From the NCBI RefSeq assembly GCF_002163835.1, contig NZ_CP019331.1, forward strand, positions 1,178,001 through 1,242,000: a stretch of DNA of 64,000 bases, read 5' to 3'. This DNA comes from Polaribacter sp. SA4-10 (GTDB lineage Bacteria > Bacteroidota > Bacteroidia > Flavobacteriales > Flavobacteriaceae). The notes below the pieces were generated by a model, which was not told the origin of the DNA, searched no databases, and was given only the letters and a program-made list of their open reading frames with translations. Each line of letters begins with the position of its first letter. Within the stretch, counting starts at the first letter, position 1. Position numbers and translations under genes: made by a program. Of this stretch, positions 1 through 9,557 are shown piece after piece.

Positions 1-1
1 T

Positions 2-367
2 TGGAATTCATTTCCTGACACCCCAGTAGACTTAACAGTATTGCCAATTGTTAAAAAACTAATTAAAGATTGTCAATCTAAAGGCATCAAGGTTCTTATT
101 TACGAATCTCCCATGTATTATAAACACTTTGCAGATCAAAAAAAGCGTAATATACAGTTAGCTTCTTTTTGCAAACAACTTAATGTTCCCTTTGTAAATC
201 TAAACCTAGAGCCTTCGTTAACTAGAAATCCTAATTATTTTCAGGATACGAAAGAAAATAACCAGCATTTAACTTCTGAGGGAGGAGATGCCGTAGCTAA
301 AGTACTTGCAAATAAGATTGTACAACTCAAACTTCTATCAAAAACAAAAAAGAGTACCCATTTCTGA
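2..367 (+). CDS. C-terminal part of an SGNH/GDSL-like hydrolase (partial at window edge)
   Basis: The frame is open back to base 2, so this is the 3' end of a longer gene that begins before the window; the TTG at 41 is an internal codon. The visible part (about 121 residues) has alternating beta/alpha character (KVLIYESP, VPFVNLN) and ends with a D-x-x-x-N-N-Q-H-L-T-x-x-G-G stretch. This resembles the catalytic Asp/His block near the C-terminus of SGNH hydrolases such as those acting in cell-surface polysaccharide acetylation. The serine-bearing N-terminal block is outside the window, so activity cannot be judged. The family call is an inference from one motif. Confidence 0.5.
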   Translation, partial: WNSFPDTPVDLTVLPIVKKLIKDCQSKGIKVLIYESPMYYKHFADQKKRNIQLASFCKQLNVPFVNLNLEPSLTRNPNYFQDTKENNQHLTSEGGDAVAKVLANKIVQLKLLSKTKKSTHF

Positions 368-372
368 TTACT

Positions 373-426
373 CTTGTAGTAGCGGAAACCAGACTCAAAC
401 CAGTCACCTCACCTTCGCATCACAAG
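373..426 (-). other. Possible remnant of a tRNA 3' half
   Basis: Read on the minus strand, this stretch contains a T-arm-like block (GGTTTGAGTC between partly complementary flanks) followed by CGCTAC. That resembles the end of a flavobacterial tRNA. No matching 5' half or intact acceptor stem is present, so it is at most a decayed fragment, possibly left by past integration at a tRNA. Confidence 0.25.
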
Positions 427-641
427 TTAAAGTAAATTACTGATTTATTGCGTTTTAAGTTTTTTATTATTTAAATCGTGTTCTAAAACGTGTTTAATTT
501 AGATCGGATTATAATTTTATTATTGAGATTTAGTGATTTTTCTTACTTGTTTTCATAAAATAAAATACCATTAAATCATCTCTTAATAACAACTAACAAT
601 ATAAAAGCTTTCCAACCTTATAAATAGCTTTGTCTTAAAAT

Positions 642-2186
642 CTATTTTTTAACCAACTCCAATTCCAACTCTTCTAATGATTTTCCTTTCGTTTCTGGTA
701 ATATTTTTACCAGCATAAAGAATCCTAGTAAAGCAATTATTCCAAAGATAAAAAAGGTAAGTGCATTTCCTAAATTAGATAACTCCCAAGGAAAAATTAG
801 TTGCACTAAAGAACTTATTAACGAGTTTACAAAAGCGATAATACCAATTGCTAAACCTCTATATTTTAATGGGTATAATTCTGATAATAGCACCCACATT
901 ACAGGACCTAATGAAAAGGCAAAACAAGCTATAAAACCTAGAATACCTATTAATATTAAATCCGCATTTATCGTTGTTGCTGCTTCCAGAATAGCGCCAT
1001 CATTTTTACTATATATTTTATTTCCTAAAGCCGCTTTTACATCATTTTTAAAGTCAATATCATTTTCATACACTTTATCTGCCAAAGGCAATAATTTCTG
1101 GGATGCAGAAAATTCTAATTGATTAATTTTTTCTGATGTTAATTGATATGTTGCTTGGTTAAAACCATAAGCACACAACAATAAACTAACTGCAATACCT
1201 GCTGTACCAAATAATAATAAAGGCCTTCTGCCCATTCTATCAATTAAATAAATGGCAACAAACGTAAATATAACTGAAATTGTACTTAATAAAACGCCGG
1301 ATGAAAAAGCAGCATCTGTTCCTATTCCTGTTTGCTCAAATATTGAAGTTGCATAAAAATACACTGCGTTAATACCTGTAATTTGTTGCAAAACTCCTAC
1401 AATTAGACCAACAACTAAAATAAAACGCAATGATGGTTTTAATAAATCTTTAATTTTTATTGCAGATTTATTTTTATCAGCATGTATATTTTTTTCGATA
1501 GCAGCAATTTCTATACCTCCTCTTTCAGTACCATGAATCTTATTTAAAACTTTTTTTGCTTCTTCAAAATTTTCTTTCAAATACAACCAACGTGGACTTT
1601 TAGGAATAAAAAACAAGAAGACAAAATAACATACTGCAGGAATAAACTCTACCCCTAACATCCATCTCCAAACGTTTTCGTCCGTTAAAAATGTACTTTC
1701 TGATGTATTGTATTTATTGAAAAAATAATTACTTAAAAATGCCGCAAAAAAACCAAAAACGATATTCAGTTGTTGCAAAGAGACTAACTTCCCTCTATTT
1801 TCTGCTGTAGAAATTTCTGCAATATAAATTGGTGCTAAAACCAACGCTGCACCAAAAGCGATACCTCCAATAATTCTTGCGATATACAGCATTTCATAAG
1901 AAGATGCCATGGCGGATAAAACCGCAGAAATAGCATATAAAAAAGCAACAAAAATGAGCGTTTTTTTTCTTCCGATAAGATCACTTAATCTTCCAGAAAA
2001 CAACATCGCAAACATCGCTGCAAATGAAGGTGCACTTACCACCCAGCCTGATTGTATTTCACTTAAATCAAATTCAGGCCCTGCAAAAGACATGACTCCA
2101 GAAATAATTCCGGCATCAAAACCAAAAAGGAACCCTCCTAATGCTACTATAAAACTTATAAAAACAGTGTACGTCTTATTATTCAT
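642..2186 (-). CDS. Sugar porter family MFS transporter (XylE/GalP-like)
   Basis: A 514-residue inner-membrane transporter with about twelve hydrophobic segments. Sugar porter signatures are present: FGFDAGIISG in TM1, GRKK after TM2, PKSPRWL before the central loop, QQITGINAVYFY in TM7, DRMGRRPLL, and PETKGKSLEELE at the C-terminus. Such proteins import a hexose or pentose with H+. The loop between TM9 and TM10 (about residues 345-400) is longer than in XylE and rich in charged residues. The gene stands alone, with about 250 bp of non-coding sequence on each side. The substrate cannot be assigned from sequence alone. Confidence 0.9.
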   Translation of the reverse strand: MNNKTYTVFISFIVALGGFLFGFDAGIISGVMSFAGPEFDLSEIQSGWVVSAPSFAAMFAMLFSGRLSDLIGRKKTLIFVAFLYAISAVLSAMASSYEMLYIARIIGGIAFGAALVLAPIYIAEISTAENRGKLVSLQQLNIVFGFFAAFLSNYFFNKYNTSESTFLTDENVWRWMLGVEFIPAVCYFVFLFFIPKSPRWLYLKENFEEAKKVLNKIHGTERGGIEIAAIEKNIHADKNKSAIKIKDLLKPSLRFILVVGLIVGVLQQITGINAVYFYATSIFEQTGIGTDAAFSSGVLLSTISVIFTFVAIYLIDRMGRRPLLLFGTAGIAVSLLLCAYGFNQATYQLTSEKINQLEFSASQKLLPLADKVYENDIDFKNDVKAALGNKIYSKNDGAILEAATTINADLILIGILGFIACFAFSLGPVMWVLLSELYPLKYRGLAIGIIAFVNSLISSLVQLIFPWELSNLGNALTFFIFGIIALLGFFMLVKILPETKGKSLEELELELVKK

Positions 2187-2440
2187 AATCTATTTTAATT
2201 TTAAAAAAGTAAATTTAGTGAATTATTGTTTGCATTGCAGGAGGTGCAATTTCTAAAGTGTTTCATCATTACCAACTATTAATTTATATGCAATTTTAAC
2301 ATCTGTTTTATGAACCCTACAAAAACACCCGAATTTTACACTTATATACTTTATTTCAACTAAATCATGTACAAAAGTGTGTACGCTGATTTCTAATTAA
2401 TTTTAGTAAAAAAACAAACAGTATTTTACAAAACAAGAAT

Positions 2441-3214
2441 TTACACCAAAGACTTTTTCAAAACCTCTAACTCCACTCCTAACCCATTAAACATTTGTAT
2501 TATGCTACTCAGTTTTAATTCATGTTCATCATATTCTTGTGTATTTATGCTACATGTAAATTTCCAAAGTTCTAAGACTTCTGAAATTGGAACTTCATAA
2601 GATTGATATTCTCTGTTATCTGGCTTTAAGAGTAAGCTTCCTTTTTCTTCAATTTGGTCATATACTCGTTTATAGGTCATTCCGTCATTTTTAGTAACGA
2701 TAATGTAAGAAGTTCCGTTTTTAACCTCTTTTATGTCTTCTACAAATTCTGCAACTACATAAGAACCATCTTTCATTGGTAACATAGAATCTCCTTTTAT
2801 GGGAAATGCTCTGTGTTTTCCTGTAGGTAAAAAAGGGAGTTTAATTTTCTCTAATTGTTCAATATATTCTGGATCATCATACCCTAATAAATATCCTGCA
2901 GATGCTTTTGCAGAAACCACTTCTATTAAGTTTTCATTATGTTCATCTACAATTATTGGGAATAAAACTCTTTTATCTCCAACTTGTATGAATGAGATAT
3001 CTTTGGTTTTTGTTAAATCATTTCTCAATAAAATATCAATGGGTATTTTAAAGTAATTGGATAAGTCTATTAAAAACTCTAATGTTGGCGAAGAGCGATT
3101 CTCTTCATAAGAACCAATACGAGATCTAGTCACCTTTAATTCTTCTGCTAAACCTTCTTGAGAAAATTTTTTTAATGTTCTTAAGTGTTTAATGTTTTTT
3201 GATATAATTTTCAT
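2441..3214 (-). CDS. XRE/S24 self-cleaving repressor of the adjacent polymerase operon
   Basis: 257 residues: an HTH_3 DNA-binding domain (about 5-65; SQEGLAEELKVTRSRIGSYE) joined to a LexA/CI-type S24 peptidase domain (about 85-220). The self-cleavage machinery is visible: a candidate Ala106-Gly107 scissile bond (KASAGYL), nucleophile Ser143 in GDSMLP, and general base Lys182 in TYKRVY. The Ser-Lys spacing of 39 is close to that of LexA. It is divergent from the Y-family polymerase gene with only 52 bp between starts. The inference is that it represses the polymerase operon and is inactivated by RecA-dependent cleavage after DNA damage. A C-terminal extension of about 40 residues is not part of the usual fold. 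Confidence 0.85.
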   Translation of the reverse strand: MKIISKNIKHLRTLKKFSQEGLAEELKVTRSRIGSYEENRSSPTLEFLIDLSNYFKIPIDILLRNDLTKTKDISFIQVGDKRVLFPIIVDEHNENLIEVVSAKASAGYLLGYDDPEYIEQLEKIKLPFLPTGKHRAFPIKGDSMLPMKDGSYVVAEFVEDIKEVKNGTSYIIVTKNDGMTYKRVYDQIEEKGSLLLKPDNREYQSYEVPISEVLELWKFTCSINTQEYDEHELKLSSIIQMFNGLGVELEVLKKSLV

Positions 3215-3266
3215 AATACTACAAATGTAAGCAATAAATGTTTGTTTTTGTAGCTAATTTTGCGAT
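3215..3266. promoter_or_regulatory. Divergent promoter/operator between repressor and polymerase genes
   Basis: The 52-bp gap contains an inverted repeat CTACAAA (3219-3225) / TTTGTAG (3247-3253), and inside it two similar blocks CAAATGTAAG and TAAATGTTTG. A Bacteroidota -7 box, TAATTTTG (TAnnTTTG), lies at 3255-3262, only 4 bp before the GTG start at 3267, so the plus-strand transcript would be nearly or fully leaderless. The inverted repeat overlaps where polymerase would bind and is the best operator candidate. No experimental support can be claimed. Confidence 0.5.
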
Positions 3267-4481
3267 GTGAAGAAAAATATTTTACATCTAGATTTAGATA
3301 CTTTTTTTGTGTCTTGTGAACGATTGATTGATAGCCGTTTACAAAAGAGACCGCTGCTGGTTGGTGGAACAGGAGATCGTGGTGTAGTTGCCGCTTGTAG
3401 CTATGAAACGAGACTTTTTGGGGTGCATTCTGGCATGTCTATGAAAGTTGCAAAACGTTTGTGTCCTGAAGCAGTAACCATAAGAGGAAACACAAGTATT
3501 TATTCAAAATATTCTCAGATTGTTACTGAAATAGTCAAAGAAAAAGTGCCTCTTTTTGAAAAAGCAAGCATTGATGAATTTTATGCTGATTTGACAGGAA
3601 TGGATACTTTTTTTGGAAGCTATAAATATGCATCAGAATTAAGACAGCGAATTATAAAAGAAAGCGGACTTCCCATTTCTTTTGGATTGTCTGGCAATAA
3701 AATTGTTTCAAAAGTTGCTACTGGTGAAGCAAAACCAAATAATCAATTATTAATTAATGAAGGGTTTGAAAAAGAATTTATGGCACCTTTATCAATTAGA
3801 AAAATACCTTCTGTTGGAGAAAAAACATATCAAATTTTAAGAAATTTAGGGATCGAAAAAGTAAAAGTAATTCAAGAAATGCCAGTAGAAATGTTGGTTA
3901 GTGTTCTGGGTTTAAATGGAAGAACAATTTGGAAGCGTGCCAACGGAATTGACAATCCTCCTTTAATTCCGTTTCATGAAAGAAAATCTATTTCTACAGA
4001 ACGCACTTTTAATAAAGATACTATTGATATGAAAAAGCTGTCTCAAACTATTTTTGCAATGGCAGAAAATTTAGCATACCAACTTAGAAAGGGAGATAAA
4101 TTAGCAGCTGTGATTGTTATAAAAATTAGATATTCAGATTTTAACACCTATACAAAACAAGTTAAAATACCGTATACAAGTGCAGATCACATTATTATCC
4201 CAACAGTTGTAGCGCTTTTTAAAAAGTTGTATCAAAGACGCTTGTTAATTCGGTTGGTAGGGGTAAAGATTACAGATATTGTTAGTGGTAGTTATCAAAT
4301 TAATTTATTTGATGATTCAGAGCAAATGCTCGATTTATATAATGCTATGGATGCCATTAGAAATAAGTATGGAGCGTTAAGTGTTACAAGAGCTGCGGCT
4401 ATGGGCGCAAAATCTATTGGGCGTTTTAGCAATCCTTTTAATGGGGAACCACCAGCGCTTTTAGCACATAGAAAACAATAA
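3267..4481 (+). CDS. dinB: Y-family translesion DNA polymerase (DinB/Pol IV type)
   Basis: 404 residues. The N-terminus starts directly in the first catalytic motif (KKNILHLDLDTFFVSCE), which fixes the start at the GTG at 3267. The second motif SIDEFYADLTG supplies the catalytic Asp-Glu pair. Palm, fingers, thumb with helix-hairpin-helix (IPSVGEKTYQILRNLG) and little-finger regions are all present, so this looks like an active polymerase rather than a degenerate ImuB. Its TAA overlaps the next gene's ATG by one base (TAATG), implying translational coupling with the DnaE-like polymerase. Such pairs perform damage-induced, error-prone synthesis. Regulation is probably by the divergent S24 repressor. 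Confidence 0.9.
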   Translation: MKKNILHLDLDTFFVSCERLIDSRLQKRPLLVGGTGDRGVVAACSYETRLFGVHSGMSMKVAKRLCPEAVTIRGNTSIYSKYSQIVTEIVKEKVPLFEKASIDEFYADLTGMDTFFGSYKYASELRQRIIKESGLPISFGLSGNKIVSKVATGEAKPNNQLLINEGFEKEFMAPLSIRKIPSVGEKTYQILRNLGIEKVKVIQEMPVEMLVSVLGLNGRTIWKRANGIDNPPLIPFHERKSISTERTFNKDTIDMKKLSQTIFAMAENLAYQLRKGDKLAAVIVIKIRYSDFNTYTKQVKIPYTSADHIIIPTVVALFKKLYQRRLLIRLVGVKITDIVSGSYQINLFDDSEQMLDLYNAMDAIRNKYGALSVTRAAAMGAKSIGRFSNPFNGEPPALLAHRKQ

Positions 4482-7400
4482 TGTATTTAAACTGTCACTC
4501 ATATTACTCTTTACGCTATGGTACCTTTTCTGAGGTAGAATTGTTAAAGCTTGCAAAAGAAAATCATGTTGATACGATTGCACTTACAGATATCAACAAT
4601 ACATCTGCATGTTTAAATTTTATTCAACAAGCTCAAAAATTCAATATAAAACCTGTTGTTGGAGTCGATTTTAGAAATGGCAATACCCAACAGTTTATTG
4701 CATTAGCAAAAAGTAACAAAGGTTTTGAAAACATAAATAGGTATTTGTCTACCTTTTTAGCATCTAAAAACCCCATTCCAGATCAACCAGAATTTTTAGA
4801 AGATGTTTTTATTATTTATCCTTTTGAAAAAACATTAGAATTAAACTTAACGTCTTTTAAGGAAAATGAATTTGTTGGTATTTCTGTTGCTGAAATTAAT
4901 AAACTCCGATTTTCATATTTAAAAAAATATACGGATAAATTGGTGGTACAACAACAAGTTACCATTCGAAATAAAAAGGATTTTAATGCACACAGATTGT
5001 TACGTGCAATAGATAACAATACCTTATTAAGTAAACTACGAACATCAGCGCAGTGCCTAGAAACAGATAAGATGTACACTGCAGCTGTTTTGCATGACTA
5101 TTTTAAAGAGTTTCCTTCTATAATTGAAAATACCAGTACACTTTTAGAGCACTGTAATAATACACCACACAGCACTACAGCCGCGCATTGCAGCGGTGTT
5201 CAATTTGGGTTTGGCAGTGATCGGGAAAATCAAAATAAGCAATACTATTGCGATAGCTTTGAAGAAGATTGCACAATGTTATTAGAGCTTTGCCATACAA
5301 AGATCAACAGAAGATATAAAAAGGTAACACAAAAAGTTACAGATAGACTTCAAAAAGAATTGAAAGTTATTATTGAATTAAAATTTGTTTCCTTTTTTTT
5401 AATCAATTATGACATTGTCAATTATGCAAAAAGTAAAGGATATTTTCATGTGGGTAGGGGCAGTGGTGCCAATAGTATTGTTGCCTATATTATTGGCATT
5501 ACAGATGTAGATCCTATTGAATTAGATTTGTATTTCGAGCGATTTATAAATCCATTTAGAGCATCTCCACCCGATTTTGATATTGATTTTTCATGGAAAG
5601 ACAGAGATGATGTTACCAGTTATATTTTTAAACGTTTTAAAAACACCGCACTTTTAGCGACTTACAATACTTTTAAATACAGAGCTGTAATTAGAGAGTT
5701 AGGAAAGGTTTTTGGGCTTCCAAAAGAAGAAATTGACAAGCTGAGTACCGCATCAAAACAACAAAAAATGCTTCTTAAACAGGCGTCTACTACTCATAAG
5801 AAGACAGTGCCAGCGCAGTCGAATAGCAGTGCTACAGTGTATCAACAACAAGAAATAGACAGCATTGCAAAGTTGGTTTTAACGTATGGAAAGTTCATAG
5901 AAGGGTTTCCAAATTATGTAAGTGTGCATTCGGCAGGCATCTTAATTTTAGACAAACCCATTCATTATTATTCTGCAACAAATCTTCCGCCAAAAGGATA
6001 TCCTACTGTGCAGTTTGATATGAACATTGCAGACGATGTAGGTGTTTTTAAATTTGATATTTTAGGGCAACGGGGTTTGGCAAAAATTAAAGAAGCACTT
6101 GAGATTATAAAAAAGAACAGACCCAATGCCCCTCCAATAGATATTACAGATGTAGAAAAATTTAAAAAGGATGCAAATATTAATCACTTATTAAAAACGG
6201 GTGGTGCCATTGGTGCTTATTATGTGGAGTCTCCTGCAATGCGGGGTTTGATGCAGAAATTACAAACACAAGATTATTTGGGTTTGGTGGCTGCGAGTTC
6301 AATTATTAGACCTGGCGTTTCTGGATCTGGAATGAAAGATGAGTTTATTAAAAGACATCGCTATCCAGAAAAAAGAAAAGAAGCAAACCCTATTTTATTA
6401 GCGATTATGCCAGAAACTTATGGTGTAATGGTGTATCAAGAAGATGTTATGAAAGTGGCTAGCAAGTTTGCAGATTTAACATTGGGTGAAGCCGATATTT
6501 TAAGACGGGGAATGAGTGGAAAATATCGTTCTCTTGAAGAATTTAAAGCAGTGGAAGATAAGTTTGTTTCAAATTGTAAGAAAAAAGGACATAAAGAGGC
6601 ACTAATTTTTGAAGTTTGGAATCAGATTAAAAGTTTTGCAGGATATGCTTTTGCAAAAGGGCATTCTGCATCGTATGCTGTAGAAAGTTATCAGAGTTTA
6701 TTTTTAAAATGCTATTATCCTATAGAATTTATGGTAGCAGTTTTAAACAATGGCGGCGGTTTTTATTCTGCTGCGCATTATATTCATGAAGCCAGAATGA
6801 AAGGTGCTATTATAGCGTTGCCTTGCATTAATAAAAGCAATCATCCAAATAGCGTTATTGATACCTCTATTTATTTAGGGTTTGGGTATTTAAAAAGTTT
6901 AGAATATTTGGTTATTAAACGGTTCTTAACAGAACGGCAATTGTATGGAGAATTTACATCGCTAGATAATTTTATAGAGCGTGTTGTTATCAGCATAGAA
7001 CAGCTTACTATTTTAATTAGAATAGATGGATTTCGATTTACAGGAAAATCGAAAACGCAATTATTATGGGAAGCGATATTTAAATTAAATGCCACCAAAC
7101 AAAAGACAAAACAAGCACAGCTTTTTAAAATTGAGCATACAAAATATGAGTTGCCAAAATTAGCATCTCATTGGATTGAAAATGTGTATGACGAAATGGA
7201 ATTATTAGGATTTACAATTCACGATTACTTTAAACTAGTTGCAGCCCCTTATTTACCGAGTATAAAAGCAAGAGAAATGATTGCTTATACGAATGAGAAT
7301 GTTTTAATATATGGTTTGTTGGTTACTACGAGATACAACAAAACTTCACAGGGTAAATTAATGCGATTAAGCACGTTTGTTGATCAAGAGGGCCATTATT

Positions 7401-7558
7401 TTGATGCAGTTCATTTTACCGATGTGCTAGACTTGTATCCTATAAATGGAATTGGTATTTACGCTTGTTATGGTAAAATTACAAATCGATATGATTTTTG
7501 TAGTATGCATATTATTACCTCTAAGAAGATGGGTATTGTTGTAGATCCGAGATGTTGA
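4481..7558 (+). CDS. dnaE2: DnaE2/ImuC-type DNA polymerase III alpha subunit (error-prone)
   Basis: 1025 residues. An N-terminal PHP domain (about 1-200) starts with NCHSYYSLRYGT instead of the usual HLHSxYSLLDG, so the metal-binding histidine cluster is incomplete, as is common in DnaE2 proteins. The C-family catalytic core includes GRGSGANSIVAY and the Asp triad region SPPDFDIDFSW, then GVMVYQEDVM and FAKGHSASYA. The C-terminus carries an HhH and OB-like region and ends early compared with replicative DnaE. A Gln/Ser/Thr-rich low-complexity insert lies near residues 425-455. It forms a two-gene operon with the Y-family polymerase; the pair is the Bacteroidota equivalent of an ImuB-DnaE2 mutasome. 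Confidence 0.88.
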   Translation: MYLNCHSYYSLRYGTFSEVELLKLAKENHVDTIALTDINNTSACLNFIQQAQKFNIKPVVGVDFRNGNTQQFIALAKSNKGFENINRYLSTFLASKNPIPDQPEFLEDVFIIYPFEKTLELNLTSFKENEFVGISVAEINKLRFSYLKKYTDKLVVQQQVTIRNKKDFNAHRLLRAIDNNTLLSKLRTSAQCLETDKMYTAAVLHDYFKEFPSIIENTSTLLEHCNNTPHSTTAAHCSGVQFGFGSDRENQNKQYYCDSFEEDCTMLLELCHTKINRRYKKVTQKVTDRLQKELKVIIELKFVSFFLINYDIVNYAKSKGYFHVGRGSGANSIVAYIIGITDVDPIELDLYFERFINPFRASPPDFDIDFSWKDRDDVTSYIFKRFKNTALLATYNTFKYRAVIRELGKVFGLPKEEIDKLSTASKQQKMLLKQASTTHKKTVPAQSNSSATVYQQQEIDSIAKLVLTYGKFIEGFPNYVSVHSAGILILDKPIHYYSATNLPPKGYPTVQFDMNIADDVGVFKFDILGQRGLAKIKEALEIIKKNRPNAPPIDITDVEKFKKDANINHLLKTGGAIGAYYVESPAMRGLMQKLQTQDYLGLVAASSIIRPGVSGSGMKDEFIKRHRYPEKRKEANPILLAIMPETYGVMVYQEDVMKVASKFADLTLGEADILRRGMSGKYRSLEEFKAVEDKFVSNCKKKGHKEALIFEVWNQIKSFAGYAFAKGHSASYAVESYQSLFLKCYYPIEFMVAVLNNGGGFYSAAHYIHEARMKGAIIALPCINKSNHPNSVIDTSIYLGFGYLKSLEYLVIKRFLTERQLYGEFTSLDNFIERVVISIEQLTILIRIDGFRFTGKSKTQLLWEAIFKLNATKQKTKQAQLFKIEHTKYELPKLASHWIENVYDEMELLGFTIHDYFKLVAAPYLPSIKAREMIAYTNENVLIYGLLVTTRYNKTSQGKLMRLSTFVDQEGHYFDAVHFTDVLDLYPINGIGIYACYGKITNRYDFCSMHIITSKKMGIVVDPRC

Positions 7559-7956
7559 TAAGATTAAAAATTGAGAAAAAATATTTTTCCGAAAAATTAA
7601 AAAAGTCATCCTAATAAAAGTTCAGAATAGCTATTCTTGGAACCCGATTGCATTGAGCATTACAGACCTTTGAATACTGAGTTTAACGAAATAATTAAAA
7701 AAACCTTCACAATAGTGTTTATGGCTCTTTATAATAAATTGCTATTGAAATATAAAGTACCTTTTTAGGATAATAAAGCGGACTAATAATATCATTATTC
7801 AGTTTTAATTAATAGGTTAAATTTACCCTGAATTTATACTGATTCGTTAGAAATTGATACCTAGGTAATACATTTTCGAACAAAGAACTGAGATAAAAAA
7901 GACTTTTAAATGGAGGTCCTTTAAAAGTTGAAGTTAGGAGAAAACAGGCACCAGTA
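7559..7956. other. Intergenic stretch without a recognised gene
   Basis: About 400 bp between convergent genes. I see no coding signal. A perfect 14-bp palindrome (AGAATAGCTATTCT) lies near 7625-7638. No clear terminator with a U-tract follows the polymerase gene. Confidence 0.4.
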
Positions 7957-8313
7957 TTAAGACATTGTTCTTTTTCTAACAATCAATATTTCATCATCGG
8001 AGAAAGACATCCAACCAAAATCATATACCCAAAAAAAGGTTTTATTTTTGCTATTAATATGCCAATGTGTATTGTACTTAAAATTAAATTTCTTTTTTTC
8101 TAGCAGTATTCTAGGTACTTTTTTTTGTAGCAAATTTTTTCCTAAAACTTCTAATAATATGGATCGATTTCTGTGTAAAATGATATCGATATCTTTGACA
8201 GCAATGGCTGTTACTTTTCGTAAATTAACATGATAATAATTTTTACAGCGCTGCGAACAAAATTTCTTATCGCTTCGTCCTTTTACTACGTTATTACATA
8301 TTTTATATTTCAT
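7957..8313 (-). CDS. Small zinc-ribbon protein (DUF2116-like N-terminus)
   Basis: 118 residues. The N-terminus (ICNNVVKGRSDKKFCSQRC, residues 5-23) matches the GRsDKKFCsxxCR half of a small zinc-ribbon family common in flavobacteria. The expected first Cys of the leading CxxC is Tyr3 here, so zinc binding may be impaired or completed by another residue. The remainder (VKDIDIILHRNRSILLEVLG..., then WVYDFGWMSF) is uncharacterised. It is divergent from the cassette recombinase with 131 bp between starts. Function unknown; nucleic-acid binding is possible. Confidence 0.65.
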   Translation of the reverse strand: MKYKICNNVVKGRSDKKFCSQRCKNYYHVNLRKVTAIAVKDIDIILHRNRSILLEVLGKNLLQKKVPRILLEKKKFNFKYNTHWHINSKNKTFFWVYDFGWMSFSDDEILIVRKRTMS

Positions 8314-8417
8314 ATACCTAACAAAGGTACGTTTTATCTGTCTTTACACGCTATTCGTTTTTAACGGTTAGTACACACCTATATTTAAATCAACTTTATA
8401 ATGCTACTATTATCTTT

Positions 8418-8425
8418 TATATTTG
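8418..8425 (+). promoter_or_regulatory. -7 promoter box of the cassette recombinase
   Basis: TATATTTG fits the Bacteroidota TAnnTTTG box and lies 19 bp before the recombinase TTG start. No convincing -33 TTG element is visible, so the promoter may be weak. Confidence 0.4.
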
Positions 8426-8444
8426 AGCTATAAATAGTAACACT

Positions 8445-9557
8445 TTGGATAATACACCAATTATTTATCAGCCTTTAAAGAATGCAAAACGCATTAAAAT
8501 TCATATCCCTTATGAACTAAAGGAACTACGCGATGTTTTTAAGAAAATTAACACCACTTTTTGGCATCCCAATCAAAAATTATGGTCTATTATGTATACA
8601 GAAGAAAACGTGGCACTGATAAAAAATATTTTTGGTAAAAACTATAAAACAGTAAATGAGGTAACGCCTACCCCTATTGAAAAAAGACCGCTTAACCAAT
8701 ATGCAATCGAACAGCTTTTTAGATTGGAAAAAGCGTTAGTTTTAAAAAAGTATAGTGCCTCGAGTGTGCGAACCTACAAGAATATGTTTAGTGTTTTTTT
8801 AACAAAATTTTCTAACAAAGATATTAGCATAATAACCAAAGAGGAAATAGAGGGTTTTGTTTATGAATTAATTACAAAAAATAAAATTGGAGAGAGTTAT
8901 CAAAATCAACTTATAAACGCTATTAAAGCGTATTATGAACACGTTTTAAAACTACCTAGAGAGTATTATGAAATACAACGTCCAAAAAAAGCGGTAAGCA
9001 TACCAAACGTATTAAGTAAAGAAGAAGTTTTAAAAATTATACAGCATCCTAAAAACATTAAGCACAAAGCCATTTTATGGACTATTTATAGTGCTGGACT
9101 TCGAATTTCTGAGGTCTTAAATTTGAGAATTATAGATATTCATTCTAAAGAAGGATACTTATTTGTAAAGGATAGTAAAGGAAAAAAAGATCGAAAAACT
9201 ATTTTATCAAATCATTTAGTAGTGTTATTACGTACCTATTTTAAGAAAGAAAAACCATCTTACTGGTTGTTTGAAGGACAAACAGGCGGAAAATACAGTA
9301 CTACAAGTGTACGCGCTATTTTTAGAAAAGCAGTAGCAGAAACGAACTCTAATCCTTGGGCAACGGTGCATACCTTGCGTCATTCGTTTGCTACACATTG
9401 TATAGAAAACAATGTAAATTTAAGGTATTTACAGAATATGCTAGGGCATAACTCTCCGAAAACTACAGAAATCTATACCAAAACAATTCATATTAATAAT
9501 AAAAATATCGAAAGTCCTTTGGACAATATGCTGAAAAACGTTAATTTTAAAACATAA
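8445..9557 (+). CDS. Tyrosine recombinase heading the gene-cassette array (Xer-like, non-IntI)
   Basis: 370 residues. All catalytic residues are present: Arg220 (AGLRISEVL), Lys245/247 (DSKGKKDR), His309 and Arg312 (HTLRHSFATH), His335 (LGHNSPKTT) and Tyr344 (EIYTKT). A SAM-like core-binding domain occupies about 85-180, and an extra N-terminal domain (about 1-65, including FWHPNQKLWSI) precedes it. The region between the catalytic Lys and HxxR is of normal XerD length, so the additional helix that marks classical IntI is absent. No ATG or GTG is available in frame after the upstream stop at 8424, so TTG at 8445 is the likely start. It is transcribed toward the cassettes and ends 40 bp before the first cassette boundary. 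Inferred role: excision and integration of cassettes at the palindromic sites. Confidence 0.85.
   Translation: MDNTPIIYQPLKNAKRIKIHIPYELKELRDVFKKINTTFWHPNQKLWSIMYTEENVALIKNIFGKNYKTVNEVTPTPIEKRPLNQYAIEQLFRLEKALVLKKYSASSVRTYKNMFSVFLTKFSNKDISIITKEEIEGFVYELITKNKIGESYQNQLINAIKAYYEHVLKLPREYYEIQRPKKAVSIPNVLSKEEVLKIIQHPKNIKHKAILWTIYSAGLRISEVLNLRIIDIHSKEGYLFVKDSKGKKDRKTILSNHLVVLLRTYFKKEKPSYWLFEGQTGGKYSTTSVRAIFRKAVAETNSNPWATVHTLRHSFATHCIENNVNLRYLQNMLGHNSPKTTEIYTKTIHINNKNIESPLDNMLKNVNFKT

Noticed and set aside
373..426. Functional tRNA gene
   Set aside because: Only a T-arm-like half is present; no cloverleaf can be drawn and no acceptor partner is found.
1909..2256. Plus-strand open frame opposite the sugar porter
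   Set aside because: Shadow frame of a well-supported membrane transporter on the other strand.
8445..9557. Classical IntI integron integrase
   Set aside because: The IntI-specific helix between the catalytic Lys and the HxxR motif is missing and an unrelated N-terminal domain is present, so the name intI was not applied.
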